Shown: positions 1-8,173, counted from the first letter of the stretch. The stretch is DNA of 9,637 nucleotides from Acidobacteriota bacterium (GCA_016789625.1 JAEUQS010000419.1:1-9637); one strand, 5' to 3'. The notes: generated by a model not told the origin, from the sequence alone. Numbers and translations: made by a program.

Positions 1-1
1 C

Positions 2-337
2 GGACAGGTGCTGCGCAACCTCCTCGAGAACGCGGCCGCGCATACACCGCGCGGCGGCCGGGTTCGGCTCGGCGCGGTGGCCGTGAAGGGCGGAGTCGAG
101 ATCGCCGTGTCCGACACGGGCGAGGGGATTCCGCCCGAAGCGATCGAGCGGATCTTCGAGCGCTTCTGGAGGGTCGACCCCTCGCGGGCGCGCGCCACCG
201 GCGGCACCGGCCTGGGCCTAGCGATCCTGCGGAGCCTCGTCGTCGCGCATGGAGGCTCCGTCGCCGTCGAGAGCGCTCCGGGCCGGGGCTCCACGTTTCG
301 CGTCCTGTGGCCGTCATCGAATCGTCACGGGGCGTGA
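2..337 (+). CDS. Sensor histidine kinase, C-terminal ATPase domain (partial)
   Basis: This is the last 111 residues of a two-component sensor histidine kinase, cut by the left window edge. The frame is open to the first bases, so the true start lies outside. In order one sees the N box (LRNLLENAAAHT, visible residues 4-15), the G1 box DTGEGI (38-43), the F box FERFWR (52-57) and the G2 box GGTGLGLA (67-74), followed by the usual HGGSVAVES and GSTFRVLWP end of the HATPase_c fold. Together these bind ATP for autophosphorylation of a histidine in the dimerisation domain, which is not in view. The FERFWRVDPSRARATGGTGLGLAI stretch is typical of the membrane kinases paired with OmpR-type regulators (EnvZ/BaeS/PhoR group). 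A partner regulator would be expected upstream. Its stop codon falls inside a short inverted repeat, and the next gene starts 29 bases later on the same strand. The signal sensed cannot be told from this fragment. Confidence 0.95.
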   Translation, partial: GQVLRNLLENAAAHTPRGGRVRLGAVAVKGGVEIAVSDTGEGIPPEAIERIFERFWRVDPSRARATGGTGLGLAILRSLVVAHGGSVAVESAPGRGSTFRVLWPSSNRHGA

Positions 338-338
338 C
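324..338. repeat. Perfect 6-bp inverted repeat at the kinase stop codon
   Basis: GTCACG and CGTGAC are separated by GGG. The kinase TGA stop lies in the right arm. It could be a small hairpin in the transcript or a dyad binding site just upstream of the serine hydrolase. No T-run follows, so it is not a normal intrinsic terminator. Confidence 0.4.
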
Positions 339-353
339 TATGTTGCGGGGCGT

Positions 354-358
354 GGAGG
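354..358 (+). promoter_or_regulatory. Ribosome binding site that fixes the serine hydrolase start
   Basis: GGAGG lies 8 bases before the ATG at 367. This favours that start over the upstream in-frame candidates at 307 (GTG) and 340 (ATG). The 367 start also gives a clean signal peptide. Confidence 0.75.
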
Positions 359-366
359 AACCCCCA

Positions 367-2094
367 ATGAAACGACGTCTGCCGGCTATGCTCCTTCTCT
401 TCGCCGTTCGGTCGATGTCCGCCGCGCCGCCCGGGGACCCGGCCGCCGCCAGGGTCGACGAGTATCTGTCGCGCATCGAGGGCTACGGCTTCTCCGGAGT
501 GATCGTCCTCGGGCGTGGCGAGAAGGTGCTTCTCGAGAAGGGCTACGGCCTCGCGAACCGTGAGGAGAAGATCCCCTTCGGTCCCGAGACCGTGGTCAAT
601 ACGGGCTCGATCACGAAGCAGTTCACGGGCGCGGCCATCCTGAAGCTCGAGATGCAGGGCAAGCTCCGGACGTCCGACGTGATCTCCCGCTTCTTCCCCG
701 AGGCACCGGCCGACAAGAGCGCCATCACGGTCCACCACCTGCTGACCCACACGGCCGGGCTCCGGCACGACTACGGCCCGTCCGACGACGAGAAGGTCTC
801 CCGCGAGGAGATCGTGAGCCGGATTCTCACCGAGCCGCTCGCTTCGAAACCGGGCGCCGTCCACAGCTACTCGAACGCCGGCTACTCGCTTCTCGCAGCC
901 ATCGTGGAGAAGCTCACGGGGGGAAGCTACGAGGCCTATCTCGCGAGGAATCTCTTCGCACCCGCCGGCATGACGAAGACGGGCTACGTCCTCCCCGCGT
1001 GGCCGCCGAAATCGCTCGCCGTCGGCTATCGCGACGGAGAACGCTGGGGCACGATTCCCGGGCGTCAGTTCGGTCCCGAGGGCCCTTACTGGAACCTGCG
1101 CGGGAACGGAGGCCTCCAGACGACTGTGGGCGACATGTGGCGCTGGCATCGCGCGCTTCTGGGAACGGACGTGCTCTCGGCCGCGGCCAAGGAGAAGCTG
1201 TTTCATCCCTGGGTCCGGGAAGAGGGCGGCAGGTCCTCCTACGGGTATGGCTGGTCGATCGCGAAGACGCCGCGCGGAACGACGGTCGTCATGCACAACG
1301 GCGGGAACGGGATCTACGCGGCGGACTGTCGCCGCTACCTCGATGAGGGCCTCTTCTGGTTCGTGGCCTCGAACGGCTCGGCGGCCCCGGCGATTCCGGT
1401 GAGCGACCGCATCGCCGGCCTCGTGTTCGGCCGTGAGGTTCCGCTGCCCCCGCAGACGGTAGCGCCCGACCCCGCGGCGATCTCCGCGCGGGCCGGCACG
1501 TACGAGCTGACGGGAGGAGGAACGGTCACTGTGGCCGTCGATGCCGGGCGCCTCGCGCTCTCGAGCACCGATTCCGCTGCACTGTCGCTCCTCCTCGGCG
1601 GCGGCGCGATCGACCCTCAGCGGGCCGCCGGGCTGCGCGCACGGTCGGTGGAGCTCGCCACGGCAAGCTCCAAGGGCAATGTCGAGCCGGTCTGGAAGGC
1701 CTTCGGCGGCTCCCGGGGGCCGGGCGAGGGGATGCCGATCGAGGCCGTCCGGGCGCGCGAGGCCGAGTTCTGGAACGGCTTTCGCGAGAGGAACGGAGAG
1801 CTCCGCGGTGTCCAGGCCCTCGCGGTATTTCCCTTCCGGGAGGAGATCGTGGGCGTGCTGTTGCGCCTCGAGGGGGCCCAGGGGACGTCGTACGTGCAGT
1901 ACGGATGGGAAGACGGAGGGCTGGCCGGCATTCGGCCCCTCGCAGAGCTTCCGGCGGTGCGGTTCGTCGCGGTCAAGGGCGGCGGGTTCGCGCGCTTCGA
2001 CTTCCGCTCGGGACAGACGTCGGCACTGAGGTTCGAAGGCGACACGCTCGTGCTGCCGCTCGAAGGCCGGGAGCTCCGGGCCACGCGGAAGTGA
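367..2094 (+). CDS. Secreted serine hydrolase, beta-lactamase/class C PBP-like family
   Basis: A 575-residue exported hydrolase of the beta-lactamase / D-alanyl-D-alanine carboxypeptidase (class C, AmpC/EstB-like) superfamily. The N-terminus MKRRLPAMLLLFAV...SMSAAP is a signal peptide with cleavage probably near residues 19-20. The catalytic set is visible: SITK (S81 nucleophile, K84 general base), YSN (168-170) and HNG (310-312, in place of KTG). The family signature HHLLTHTAGL is at 123-132. The catalytic domain ends near residue 360. Residues about 368-575 form a separate beta-rich C-terminal region that begins with a GTYELTGGGTVTVAV segment, resembling the lipocalin-like domains found behind such hydrolases. 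The substrate is unknown: members cleave peptidoglycan peptides, D-amino-acid peptides, esters or beta-lactams, and the sequence does not decide between them. The start was chosen for its Shine-Dalgarno site and signal peptide. The stop is 6 bases from the stop of the convergent EEP gene. The gene may be co-transcribed with the kinase upstream. Confidence 0.92.
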   Translation: MKRRLPAMLLLFAVRSMSAAPPGDPAAARVDEYLSRIEGYGFSGVIVLGRGEKVLLEKGYGLANREEKIPFGPETVVNTGSITKQFTGAAILKLEMQGKLRTSDVISRFFPEAPADKSAITVHHLLTHTAGLRHDYGPSDDEKVSREEIVSRILTEPLASKPGAVHSYSNAGYSLLAAIVEKLTGGSYEAYLARNLFAPAGMTKTGYVLPAWPPKSLAVGYRDGERWGTIPGRQFGPEGPYWNLRGNGGLQTTVGDMWRWHRALLGTDVLSAAAKEKLFHPWVREEGGRSSYGYGWSIAKTPRGTTVVMHNGGNGIYAADCRRYLDEGLFWFVASNGSAAPAIPVSDRIAGLVFGREVPLPPQTVAPDPAAISARAGTYELTGGGTVTVAVDAGRLALSSTDSAALSLLLGGGAIDPQRAAGLRARSVELATASSKGNVEPVWKAFGGSRGPGEGMPIEAVRAREAEFWNGFRERNGELRGVQALAVFPFREEIVGVLLRLEGAQGTSYVQYGWEDGGLAGIRPLAELPAVRFVAVKGGGFARFDFRSGQTSALRFEGDTLVLPLEGRELRATRK

Positions 2095-2100
2095 AGCCGG

Positions 2101-2853
2101 CTATGTGAGGCTGAGCTCGATTCGCAGCGGAACGTGATCACTGTGCCGGAGCCAGCTCGCCCCACCCAGGGTCACGCTCCGGATCCTCGCGAGCCACGCG
2201 CGCGGCACGAAGACGTAGTCGATGTGGAACGGCTTCTCCACGCTCCGATGGAGGAAGTGCGTGGGCTCTCCTTCGGCGCCGTACGGAAAGGAGTGATGGC
2301 TGTGGTACGCGCTCGCGAGGCCGAGATCCTCGAGCTGGGCGGCGAGATCGGGGAAGCGACCTTTGGTCCGCCCGCCCAGGAAGCCGCTCCCGGCGTTGAA
2401 GTCGCCCAGCACGACGGCAGGGCCTTTGCGCAGGAGGCCGTCCAGCGCCGTGAGGGTGCGCTGGATGGGCCGCACGTAGCTGCGGGAGGCATCGGGCAGG
2501 GGCCACACGGCGACGAGCGTGAAGGGGAGCGGACCCCGCACGTCGAGAACCAGGAAGTGCCGGTCGACGAGGGAGATCTCGACCGGCTCGAGTGTCGTCT
2601 GGCCGAAGGAGAACACCGCGAGGCCCTTGGACCTCCCCGTCGGCGTGTCCGTTCCCGTCCAGTGCCAGGCCGTGGGCCGGAAGCCCGGTGCCAGCGGGCT
2701 CACGCGCTGGCGGGTCGCGCATTCGGGGACGACGGCGAGGTCGGGTGAAAGGCTCGAAAGATGCTCGTGCTTGCGATGGAACGCCATGTTCGCGTTCCAG
2801 GTCACTACTAGGGTGAAAGTGGTGAAAGTGGTGAAAGTAGTGTTCAAGCTCAC
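2101..2853 (-). CDS. Endonuclease/exonuclease/phosphatase (EEP) family hydrolase
   Basis: A metal-dependent phosphodiesterase or phosphatase of the EEP (DNase I / APE1-like) fold, about 250 residues if started at the GTG at 2853. Numbering from that start, the motifs are VVTWNANMAF (metal and substrate Asn around 20-22), PEC with the metal-binding Glu44, GDFN (150-153), HIDYVF (210-215) and SDHVPL (238-243, catalytic His240). All expected catalytic positions are present, so the enzyme should be active. No signal peptide or membrane segment is evident. The substrate could be DNA, a phosphoinositide-like lipid or another phosphodiester. The start is uncertain. The frame stays open to a GTG at 2958, but that would overlap the divergent gene and add an arginine-rich, non-protein-like stretch. 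TTG at 2847 and GTG at 2805 are alternatives. ATG at 2787 would lose the essential WNAN motif. No good Shine-Dalgarno precedes any of them. With the 2853 start, the N-terminus contains a TTF repeat encoded by the 9-base tandem repeat. Confidence 0.88.
   Translation of the reverse strand: MSLNTTFTTFTTFTLVVTWNANMAFHRKHEHLSSLSPDLAVVPECATRQRVSPLAPGFRPTAWHWTGTDTPTGRSKGLAVFSFGQTTLEPVEISLVDRHFLVLDVRGPLPFTLVAVWPLPDASRSYVRPIQRTLTALDGLLRKGPAVVLGDFNAGSGFLGGRTKGRFPDLAAQLEDLGLASAYHSHHSFPYGAEGEPTHFLHRSVEKPFHIDYVFVPRAWLARIRSVTLGGASWLRHSDHVPLRIELSLT
2812..2838. repeat. Three perfect tandem copies of a 9-base unit (GGTGAAAGT)
   Basis: Read on the plus strand, GGTGAAAGT occurs at 2812-2820, 2821-2829 and 2830-2838 without a mismatch. 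It sits at the 5' end of the EEP hydrolase gene and about 70-95 bases upstream of the divergent gene at 2907. The unit length is a multiple of three, so if translated on the minus strand it encodes repeated Thr-Thr-Phe. Depending on the true EEP start, it is either an N-terminal repeat or a leader/promoter element. Confidence 0.9.
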
Positions 2854-2896
2854 AGTGTAGGTCGGGGACCGTCTGTGCGTGCCATCATTCCGTCCC

Positions 2897-2903
2897 GGGA
2901 GAG
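2897..2903 (+). promoter_or_regulatory. Ribosome binding site for the two-repeat secreted protein
   Basis: GGGAGAG ends 3 bases before the ATG at 2907, with the GGGAG core 5 bases away. It supports the 2907 start, which also begins a good signal peptide. Confidence 0.6.
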
Positions 2904-2906
2904 CGC

Positions 2907-3740
2907 ATGAACAGAGCCCCGTTCGCCGCCGTCGTCGTTGCCCTGGCGCTGGTTTCACCGGTTGCCGCTCAGGAGGCCAGGACCATTCAAGGCGCCGCGA
3001 TCCTCGATCATCCCGCCGGGAAGCTCGCGGTGCAGACCGCGGAGCTGTTCCACGCCGGGAAGATCGACGAGGGCATCAAGCTCCGGACCAAGGCGGAGCA
3101 GGCGGACTGGAAGAAGGCACCGGCCGGCGACCGCGCCGAAATGAGCGCACGGATGAAGCAGCGCGCCCCCGAGCCGAAAGCCTTTGCCGACGCGATTCGG
3201 AAGGGCGGCGTTCTCAAGGTTCGTGCCGACGGGGCGGACCTCATGGTGCCCATGGAGAAGGGCGCCACGGCGATCGCGTACTTCGACGTCGAGGGTGGGG
3301 TCTTCCGCGGAACCTCGGGCCCCATCGTCGTTCCCGGGCAGGAAGAGCCCGTGAACGAAAAGCGGATCCAGGGAGCGGAGATCCTCGAGCACCCCATCGG
3401 CGACCTCGCGTTGCGCTACGCCGACTCTCTCCAGACGGGCAGGATGGAAGACGCGATGAAGCTCGCGAGCACGAAGGCTCAGGCCGACTGGAAAGCCCTT
3501 CCCGCGTCGGAGAAGATGGAGAGCGCCGCGTTCATCAGGAAGATGGTTCCGAAGCGCGCGGTGCTCGAAGCGGGAATCCGGTCGGGTGGCCTCCTGATCA
3601 TCGAGGACGACGCGCGCGCGACGCTCAACGTGATCACGACCGAGCAGAAATCGACGCAGCCCGGCGTCGTGAGCGGATCCTCCACGACGACGGCGATTCC
3701 CTTCGTGATGGAGGCCGGGGCCTGGAAGCTCGCCCGCTAG
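2907..3740 (+). CDS. Secreted protein of two tandem homologous units, family not recognised
   Basis: A 277-residue exported protein whose family I do not recognise. Residues 1-22 are a signal peptide (hydrophobic AAVVVALALVSPVAA, cleavage likely after AVAA or AQ). The mature part is an internal duplication: residues 27-101 align without gaps to 154-228 at a constant offset of 127 residues. Shared anchors are IQGA, IL(D/E)HP, LA, KL, QADWK, PA, IR and GG, and I count about 29 of 75 identical by hand. Each unit is helical and charged first and beta-like later. The protein ends in PFVMEAGAWKLAR, a kind of ending common in NTF2-like (DUF4878/SnoaL-type) domains, so each unit might be a diverged NTF2-like fold. 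That is only a guess. There is no catalytic motif, no lipobox and no transmembrane segment after the signal peptide. It is divergent from the EEP gene. Its stop lies 7 bases from the stop of convergent aguB, with a small CCCGC/GCGGG hairpin at the junction. Confidence 0.9.
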   Translation: MNRAPFAAVVVALALVSPVAAQEARTIQGAAILDHPAGKLAVQTAELFHAGKIDEGIKLRTKAEQADWKKAPAGDRAEMSARMKQRAPEPKAFADAIRKGGVLKVRADGADLMVPMEKGATAIAYFDVEGGVFRGTSGPIVVPGQEEPVNEKRIQGAEILEHPIGDLALRYADSLQTGRMEDAMKLASTKAQADWKALPASEKMESAAFIRKMVPKRAVLEAGIRSGGLLIIEDDARATLNVITTEQKSTQPGVVSGSSTTTAIPFVMEAGAWKLAR

Positions 3741-3745
3741 GCGGG
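3733..3745. terminator. Small hairpin at the convergent gene junction
   Basis: CCCGC, TAG, GCGGG forms a 5-bp stem that spans the stop codon of the plus-strand gene, just before the minus-strand aguB stop. It could weakly terminate from both sides, but there is no proper T-run on either strand. Confidence 0.3.
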
Positions 3746-3747
3746 TC

Positions 3748-4610
3748 TCAGACTTTGCGCGTGCCGTCTGCCGTGGCGAGCGTGCCGTAGAGCTCCGGAC
3801 GCCGGTCGCGGAAGAACCCCCAGGACGCCCGCGCGCGGCGCACCTCGTCGAGGTCCACGGTCGCGACGATGACACCCTCCTCGTCGCGGCCCAGTTCGGC
3901 GATCTTCGTGCCCATGTGGTTCGCGATGAACGAGGAGCCGTAGAAGACCTGCCCGTCCTCTTCGCCCACGCGGTTCGATGCAACGACCGGCGCGATGTTG
4001 GAGACGGCGTGGCCGATCATCGCTCTTTGCCACATGTCGCGCGTGTCGAGGCCGGCATTCGCGGGCTCCGAGCCGATCGCCGTGGGGTAGAAGAGAACGT
4101 CCGCGCCCTGGAGCACCATCGAGCGGGCGCACTCGGGATACCACTGATCCCAGCAGATCCCGACGCCCAGCGCACCGAACCGGGTGTTCCACGACTTGAA
4201 GCCCGTATCGCCCGGCCGGAAGTAGAACTTCTCCTCGTAGCCGGGGCCGTCGGGAATGTGGCTCTTGCGGTAGAGCCCCAGGGTTTCGCCGCCGGCATCC
4301 ACGAGCGCGAGACTGTTGTAGTACGCCTGTCCCGCGCGCTCGAAGAACGACACGGGGATCACGACGTTCAGCTCTTTCGCCAGCGCCGCGAAGTGGGCGA
4401 CTGTGGGGTGGCCTTCGAACGGACGGGCCCAGGAGAAGAACTCGTCCTTCTCCTCTCGGCAGAAGTACGGGCCTTCGAAGAGCTCGGGGGGAAGGATCAC
4501 CTGAGCGCCCCGTTGCGCCGCTTCGCGGACGAGCCCGGTGACCCGGGCGACGTTGACGTCGACGCTGCCGCCGAGCGCGCACTGGACGGCCCCGAGAACG
4601 AGAGGCTCTT

Positions 4611-4614
<4 letters not shown>
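3748..4614 (-). CDS. aguB: N-carbamoylputrescine amidase (AguB)
   Basis: A cytoplasmic nitrilase-superfamily enzyme of 288 residues, the normal length for AguB. It hydrolyses N-carbamoylputrescine to putrescine, CO2 and ammonia, the final step of the agmatine route to polyamines. The catalytic triad is visible: Glu44 in LPPELFEGPYFC, Lys117 in YRKSHIPDGPG and nucleophile Cys154 in GVGICWDQWYPE. The FYFRPGDTGFKSWNTRFGALG stretch (from residue 130) is characteristic of the AguB subgroup rather than of beta-ureidopropionase or omega-amidase. The start ATG at 4614 overlaps the aguA stop as ATGA, which implies translational coupling. The frame is open further upstream, but that stretch is a shadow of aguA and is not part of the protein. 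The adjacent aguA supports the assignment strongly. It is the last gene of the cluster, convergent with the gene ending at 3740. Confidence 0.95.
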
Positions 4615-5648
<1,034 letters not shown>

Positions 5649-5659
5649 GGACCGGGAGG

Positions 5660-6979
5660 CTACGACAGCTCTTCGCGGGTCAGGTTCCGGTTCTCGTCCT
5701 TGCCCACGAACACGTCGTCCTCGATGCGGATGCCACCGCACGGCGTGAGGCGGTCGATGAGCGCCCAGTCGAAGAGCGCGGCGTGCTCGCCGGCACGGAA
5801 CGGCTCCAGCAGCATCGGGATGAAATAGAGCCCGGGCTCGATGGTGAAGAGGTGGCCCTCTTCGATGAGCCGCGTCGTGCGGAGGAACGGATGCGAAGCC
5901 GGCGGGGCCTTCGGAGTGCCGTCCCGGTCGCCGAAGCGGCCGGAGACGTCGTGCACCTGAACGCCCAGGAAGTGGCCGAGGCCGTGCGGCAGGAAGGGCC
6001 GCGTGAGGCCCTTCTCGAGGGCTTCCTCGGCCGTGCACAGGAGGAGACCGTTCGAGACGAGGAGCGCCGCGATCTTGCGGTGCGCGAGGAGGTGCAGCTC
6101 GGGATACATCATCCCGGGACGCCCCAGCTTCGCGAGCTCCTGCTGGAGCGCTTCCATGCCGACGAGGAGCGCGTGGAACTCCGCGGGGGCCGAGGTCACC
6201 GCCCACGTGCGCGTGATGTCGCAGCCGTAGCCACGCACCGAGACGCCGGCGTCGATGAGGAGCACCTGACCGGGCGCGGCTTCCCTGCCGCGTTTGCCGT
6301 GGTAGTGGAGCGTGGATGCCCGCTCGTCGAGCCCGATGATCGTGGGGTAGGGGAGGCCGTCTTCGAGCTGGCCCGTCGCCGCGAGGTACGCGTGGTGGAT
6401 GTCCAGCTCCGAGCCGCCTCCGAAGAACACCTCGCGCGCGGCGCGAAAGCCGCGCGCCGCGATGCCCGTCGCCTCGCGCAGCGTCTCGACCTCGTAGGCC
6501 GACTTGTACGAGCGCTCCCAGTCCAGCCGCGAGACGAAGGGCTGCGGGTTGAGGCTCTCGGCCGGGATTCCGTTCGCCGCCGCCTTGTCCGTGGCCTCGC
6601 CGATGAACGCGGTGCGCCGCCCGTTGCCGATCGTCGCCCAGGCGGCCTCCTCGGTCTCGACGTCCACGACGTCGAAGCGGCTGGCCACGAAGTCGGGAGC
6701 CGGAGCGGGCGGCGCGTACCAGAAATCCCGCGGCATCACGCGCACGATGCGCGGCCGCGAGCCCGGTACGAACTCGAGCAGGTGATACGGGCCCGGCACG
6801 GGCGCCCAGTGCGTGAAATGGGGCGTCGCGTGGAACGGCGCGTCGTTGTCGTCGGCGAAGTAGGTGTAGGGCTTGCCCGAGTGGATGAGCAGGCGCTCGA
6901 AGCCGGCCTCGGCGAGGATCCTGCCGGTCGTCTCGGCGCGAAGCGCCACGTGATCGCCGTAGAGAGCGTCGAGCGTCAT
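5660..6979 (-). CDS. pepQ: Xaa-Pro dipeptidase (PepQ, peptidase family M24B)
   Basis: A 439-residue cytoplasmic metallopeptidase that cleaves dipeptides with a C-terminal proline (prolidase). The dinuclear-metal ligands of the pita-bread fold are all present: Asp243 and Asp254 in LIDAGVSVRGYGCDITRTW, His336 in LPHGLGHFLGVQVHD, Glu381 in TIEPGLYFIP and Glu420 in GGIRIEDDV. Length, ligand spacing and the N-terminal AGFERLLIHSGKPYTYFADD...PHFTHWAP segment agree closely with the Proteobacterial PepQ subgroup, whose E. coli member has 443 residues. The ATG at 6979 has GGGAG 7 bases upstream (6987-6991). The desaturase stop is 16 bases before this start and the aguA start is 11 bases after its stop, so it is inside the operon. 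Some PepQ proteins also hydrolyse organophosphate triesters. The sequence does not show whether this one does. Confidence 0.95.
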   Translation of the reverse strand: MTLDALYGDHVALRAETTGRILAEAGFERLLIHSGKPYTYFADDNDAPFHATPHFTHWAPVPGPYHLLEFVPGSRPRIVRVMPRDFWYAPPAPAPDFVASRFDVVDVETEEAAWATIGNGRRTAFIGEATDKAAANGIPAESLNPQPFVSRLDWERSYKSAYEVETLREATGIAARGFRAAREVFFGGGSELDIHHAYLAATGQLEDGLPYPTIIGLDERASTLHYHGKRGREAAPGQVLLIDAGVSVRGYGCDITRTWAVTSAPAEFHALLVGMEALQQELAKLGRPGMMYPELHLLAHRKIAALLVSNGLLLCTAEEALEKGLTRPFLPHGLGHFLGVQVHDVSGRFGDRDGTPKAPPASHPFLRTTRLIEEGHLFTIEPGLYFIPMLLEPFRAGEHAALFDWALIDRLTPCGGIRIEDDVFVGKDENRNLTREELS

Positions 6980-6986
6980 GGTTGTT

Positions 6987-6991
6987 CTCCC
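6987..6991 (-). promoter_or_regulatory. Ribosome binding site of pepQ
   Basis: GGGAG on the minus strand, 7 bases before the ATG at 6979. It lies in the short gap after the desaturase stop, consistent with one polycistronic transcript. Confidence 0.7.
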
Positions 6992-6995
6992 AATC

Positions 6996-8159
6996 TCAGG
7001 CGGGAAGACCGGACGGGACGCTCAGCGCGGCCTCGGCGGCCTCGATGAGGCGCGCCAGCAGCTCGGCCAGCTGGGCGCGGGCCTCTTCGATGTCCTTGCG
7101 GAGCTTGGCGACCTTCTCGTCCGCCGCGGCGCCCGCGCGCGACTTCGCGGCCGCGTACGCTGCGGCGTAGTCGGCCTGCAAGGCTTCGAGACGCTCCGAG
7201 GCCCGCACCCGCTTGGCCTCCAGGTCCTCGATGGCGTGATGGGCCGACGCGCGCGCGTTGGCGCGCAGCTCTTCCCAGCGGGCGGTGAGCTGATCGAGCC
7301 GGTCGTGGACGTTCTTCGACGCGGCATCGATGGCCTCGTCGAATGCCCGGAGGCCCGCCACCTTGATCTTCTCGGGCACGCGGCGCAGACCCTTCACGAG
7401 GCCTACCTTCTCGCCGATCCAGAGCAGGTAGTACGACGGGTCGATCTGCCACCAGTGGAAGCCTTGAGCGGCCGAGCCGGGGTAGTGGTGGTGGTTGTTG
7501 TGCCAGCCCTCGCCCATGGTGACGAGCGCGAAGATCATGCTGTTGCGGCTGTCGTCCTTCGTGGCGTAGACGCGCCTTCCGAAGACGTGCATGACGCTGT
7601 TGATCGTGAACGTGCCGTGCCAGAGGAGCACGGTGGCGAGGAAGTAGCCGTAGAAGAGGCCCGTCCATCCGAACGCGAAGAACATGAAGAGCGCGTAGAC
7701 CATGGTGGCGAGGAACTGGTTGGAGTCCAGCCAGCGCAGCTCCGGGTACTTGGCGAAGTCGGGGATCCGGGCGTAGTCGGCCTTCTCGTAGTCTTCCGCG
7801 AGGATCCAGCCCATGTGGCTCCACCAGAAGCCCCTCTGCTTCGGGCTGTGGATGTCTTCCGGCATGTCGGAATAGCGGTGGTGGTGGCGGTGGTGAGCGG
7901 CCCACCAGAGCACGCCCTTCTGCGCCGCCGTCTGCCCGAGGAAGGCCATGAGGAACTGGGACACCCGGCCGAGCTGGTACGTGCGATGGCTGAAGTACCG
8001 ATGGAAGCCCGCCGTGATGGCGAACATCCGGAGGTAGTACGAGGCCACGCAGAGCGCGACGCCCCACCAGGTGAAGTCGAGGACGAGGATGCCGAGGGCG
8101 GCCACGTGGACGAGGCCGAACCCGATGGCGGCAGCGGGGCGGATGCGGGGGTGGGACAT
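6996..8159 (-). CDS. Membrane acyl-lipid/acyl-CoA desaturase with C-terminal coiled-coil extension
   Basis: A 387-residue integral membrane di-iron desaturase that probably introduces a double bond (delta-9 type) into a fatty acyl chain, with a separate electron donor. The three histidine boxes are complete: HRYFSH (53-58), HHRHHH (89-94) and HNNHHH (220-225, within EGWHNNHHHYPGSA). Hydrophobic segments lie near 10-50, 65-80, 150-190 and 205-215, with the boxes facing the cytoplasm. The desaturase core ends near residue 260. The last 120 or so residues (265-387) are Ala/Glu/Lys/Arg-rich, have no prolines until the end, and look like a long amphipathic coiled coil. This addition is not needed for the fold. 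The ATG at 8159 has AGGAG 9 bases upstream. It is the first gene of the pepQ-aguA-aguB cluster and has its own leader after the terminator of the upstream protease gene. The exact substrate (acyl-CoA, acyl-ACP or phospholipid) and the double-bond position are not readable. Confidence 0.93.
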   Translation of the reverse strand: MSHPRIRPAAAIGFGLVHVAALGILVLDFTWWGVALCVASYYLRMFAITAGFHRYFSHRTYQLGRVSQFLMAFLGQTAAQKGVLWWAAHHRHHHRYSDMPEDIHSPKQRGFWWSHMGWILAEDYEKADYARIPDFAKYPELRWLDSNQFLATMVYALFMFFAFGWTGLFYGYFLATVLLWHGTFTINSVMHVFGRRVYATKDDSRNSMIFALVTMGEGWHNNHHHYPGSAAQGFHWWQIDPSYYLLWIGEKVGLVKGLRRVPEKIKVAGLRAFDEAIDAASKNVHDRLDQLTARWEELRANARASAHHAIEDLEAKRVRASERLEALQADYAAAYAAAKSRAGAAADEKVAKLRKDIEEARAQLAELLARLIEAAEAALSVPSGLPA

Positions 8160-8168
8160 CTTGGAGGG

Positions 8169-8173
8169 CTCCT
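8169..8173 (-). promoter_or_regulatory. Ribosome binding site of the desaturase
   Basis: AGGAG on the minus strand, 9 bases before the ATG at 8159. It supports that start, which also opens a good N-terminal membrane segment. Confidence 0.75.

Noticed and set aside
325..1296. Long minus-strand open frame opposite the serine hydrolase (323 residues)
   Set aside because: It is antisense to a gene with clear catalytic motifs. Its composition is rich in Arg/Gly/Ala without domain patterns, as expected for frame shadows in high-GC DNA.
2812..2838. CRISPR or iteron origin
   Set aside because: There are only three 9-base units with no spacers, no AT-rich region and no replication gene nearby.
2955..3983. 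Minus-strand open frame across the two-repeat protein and the aguB end (342 residues)
   Set aside because: It crosses two well-supported genes and has no recognisable domains or start signals.
5783..7048. Long plus-strand open frame opposite pepQ (421 residues)
   Set aside because: It is exactly antisense to a complete PepQ with all metal ligands, and the peptide has no recognisable fold or start signal.
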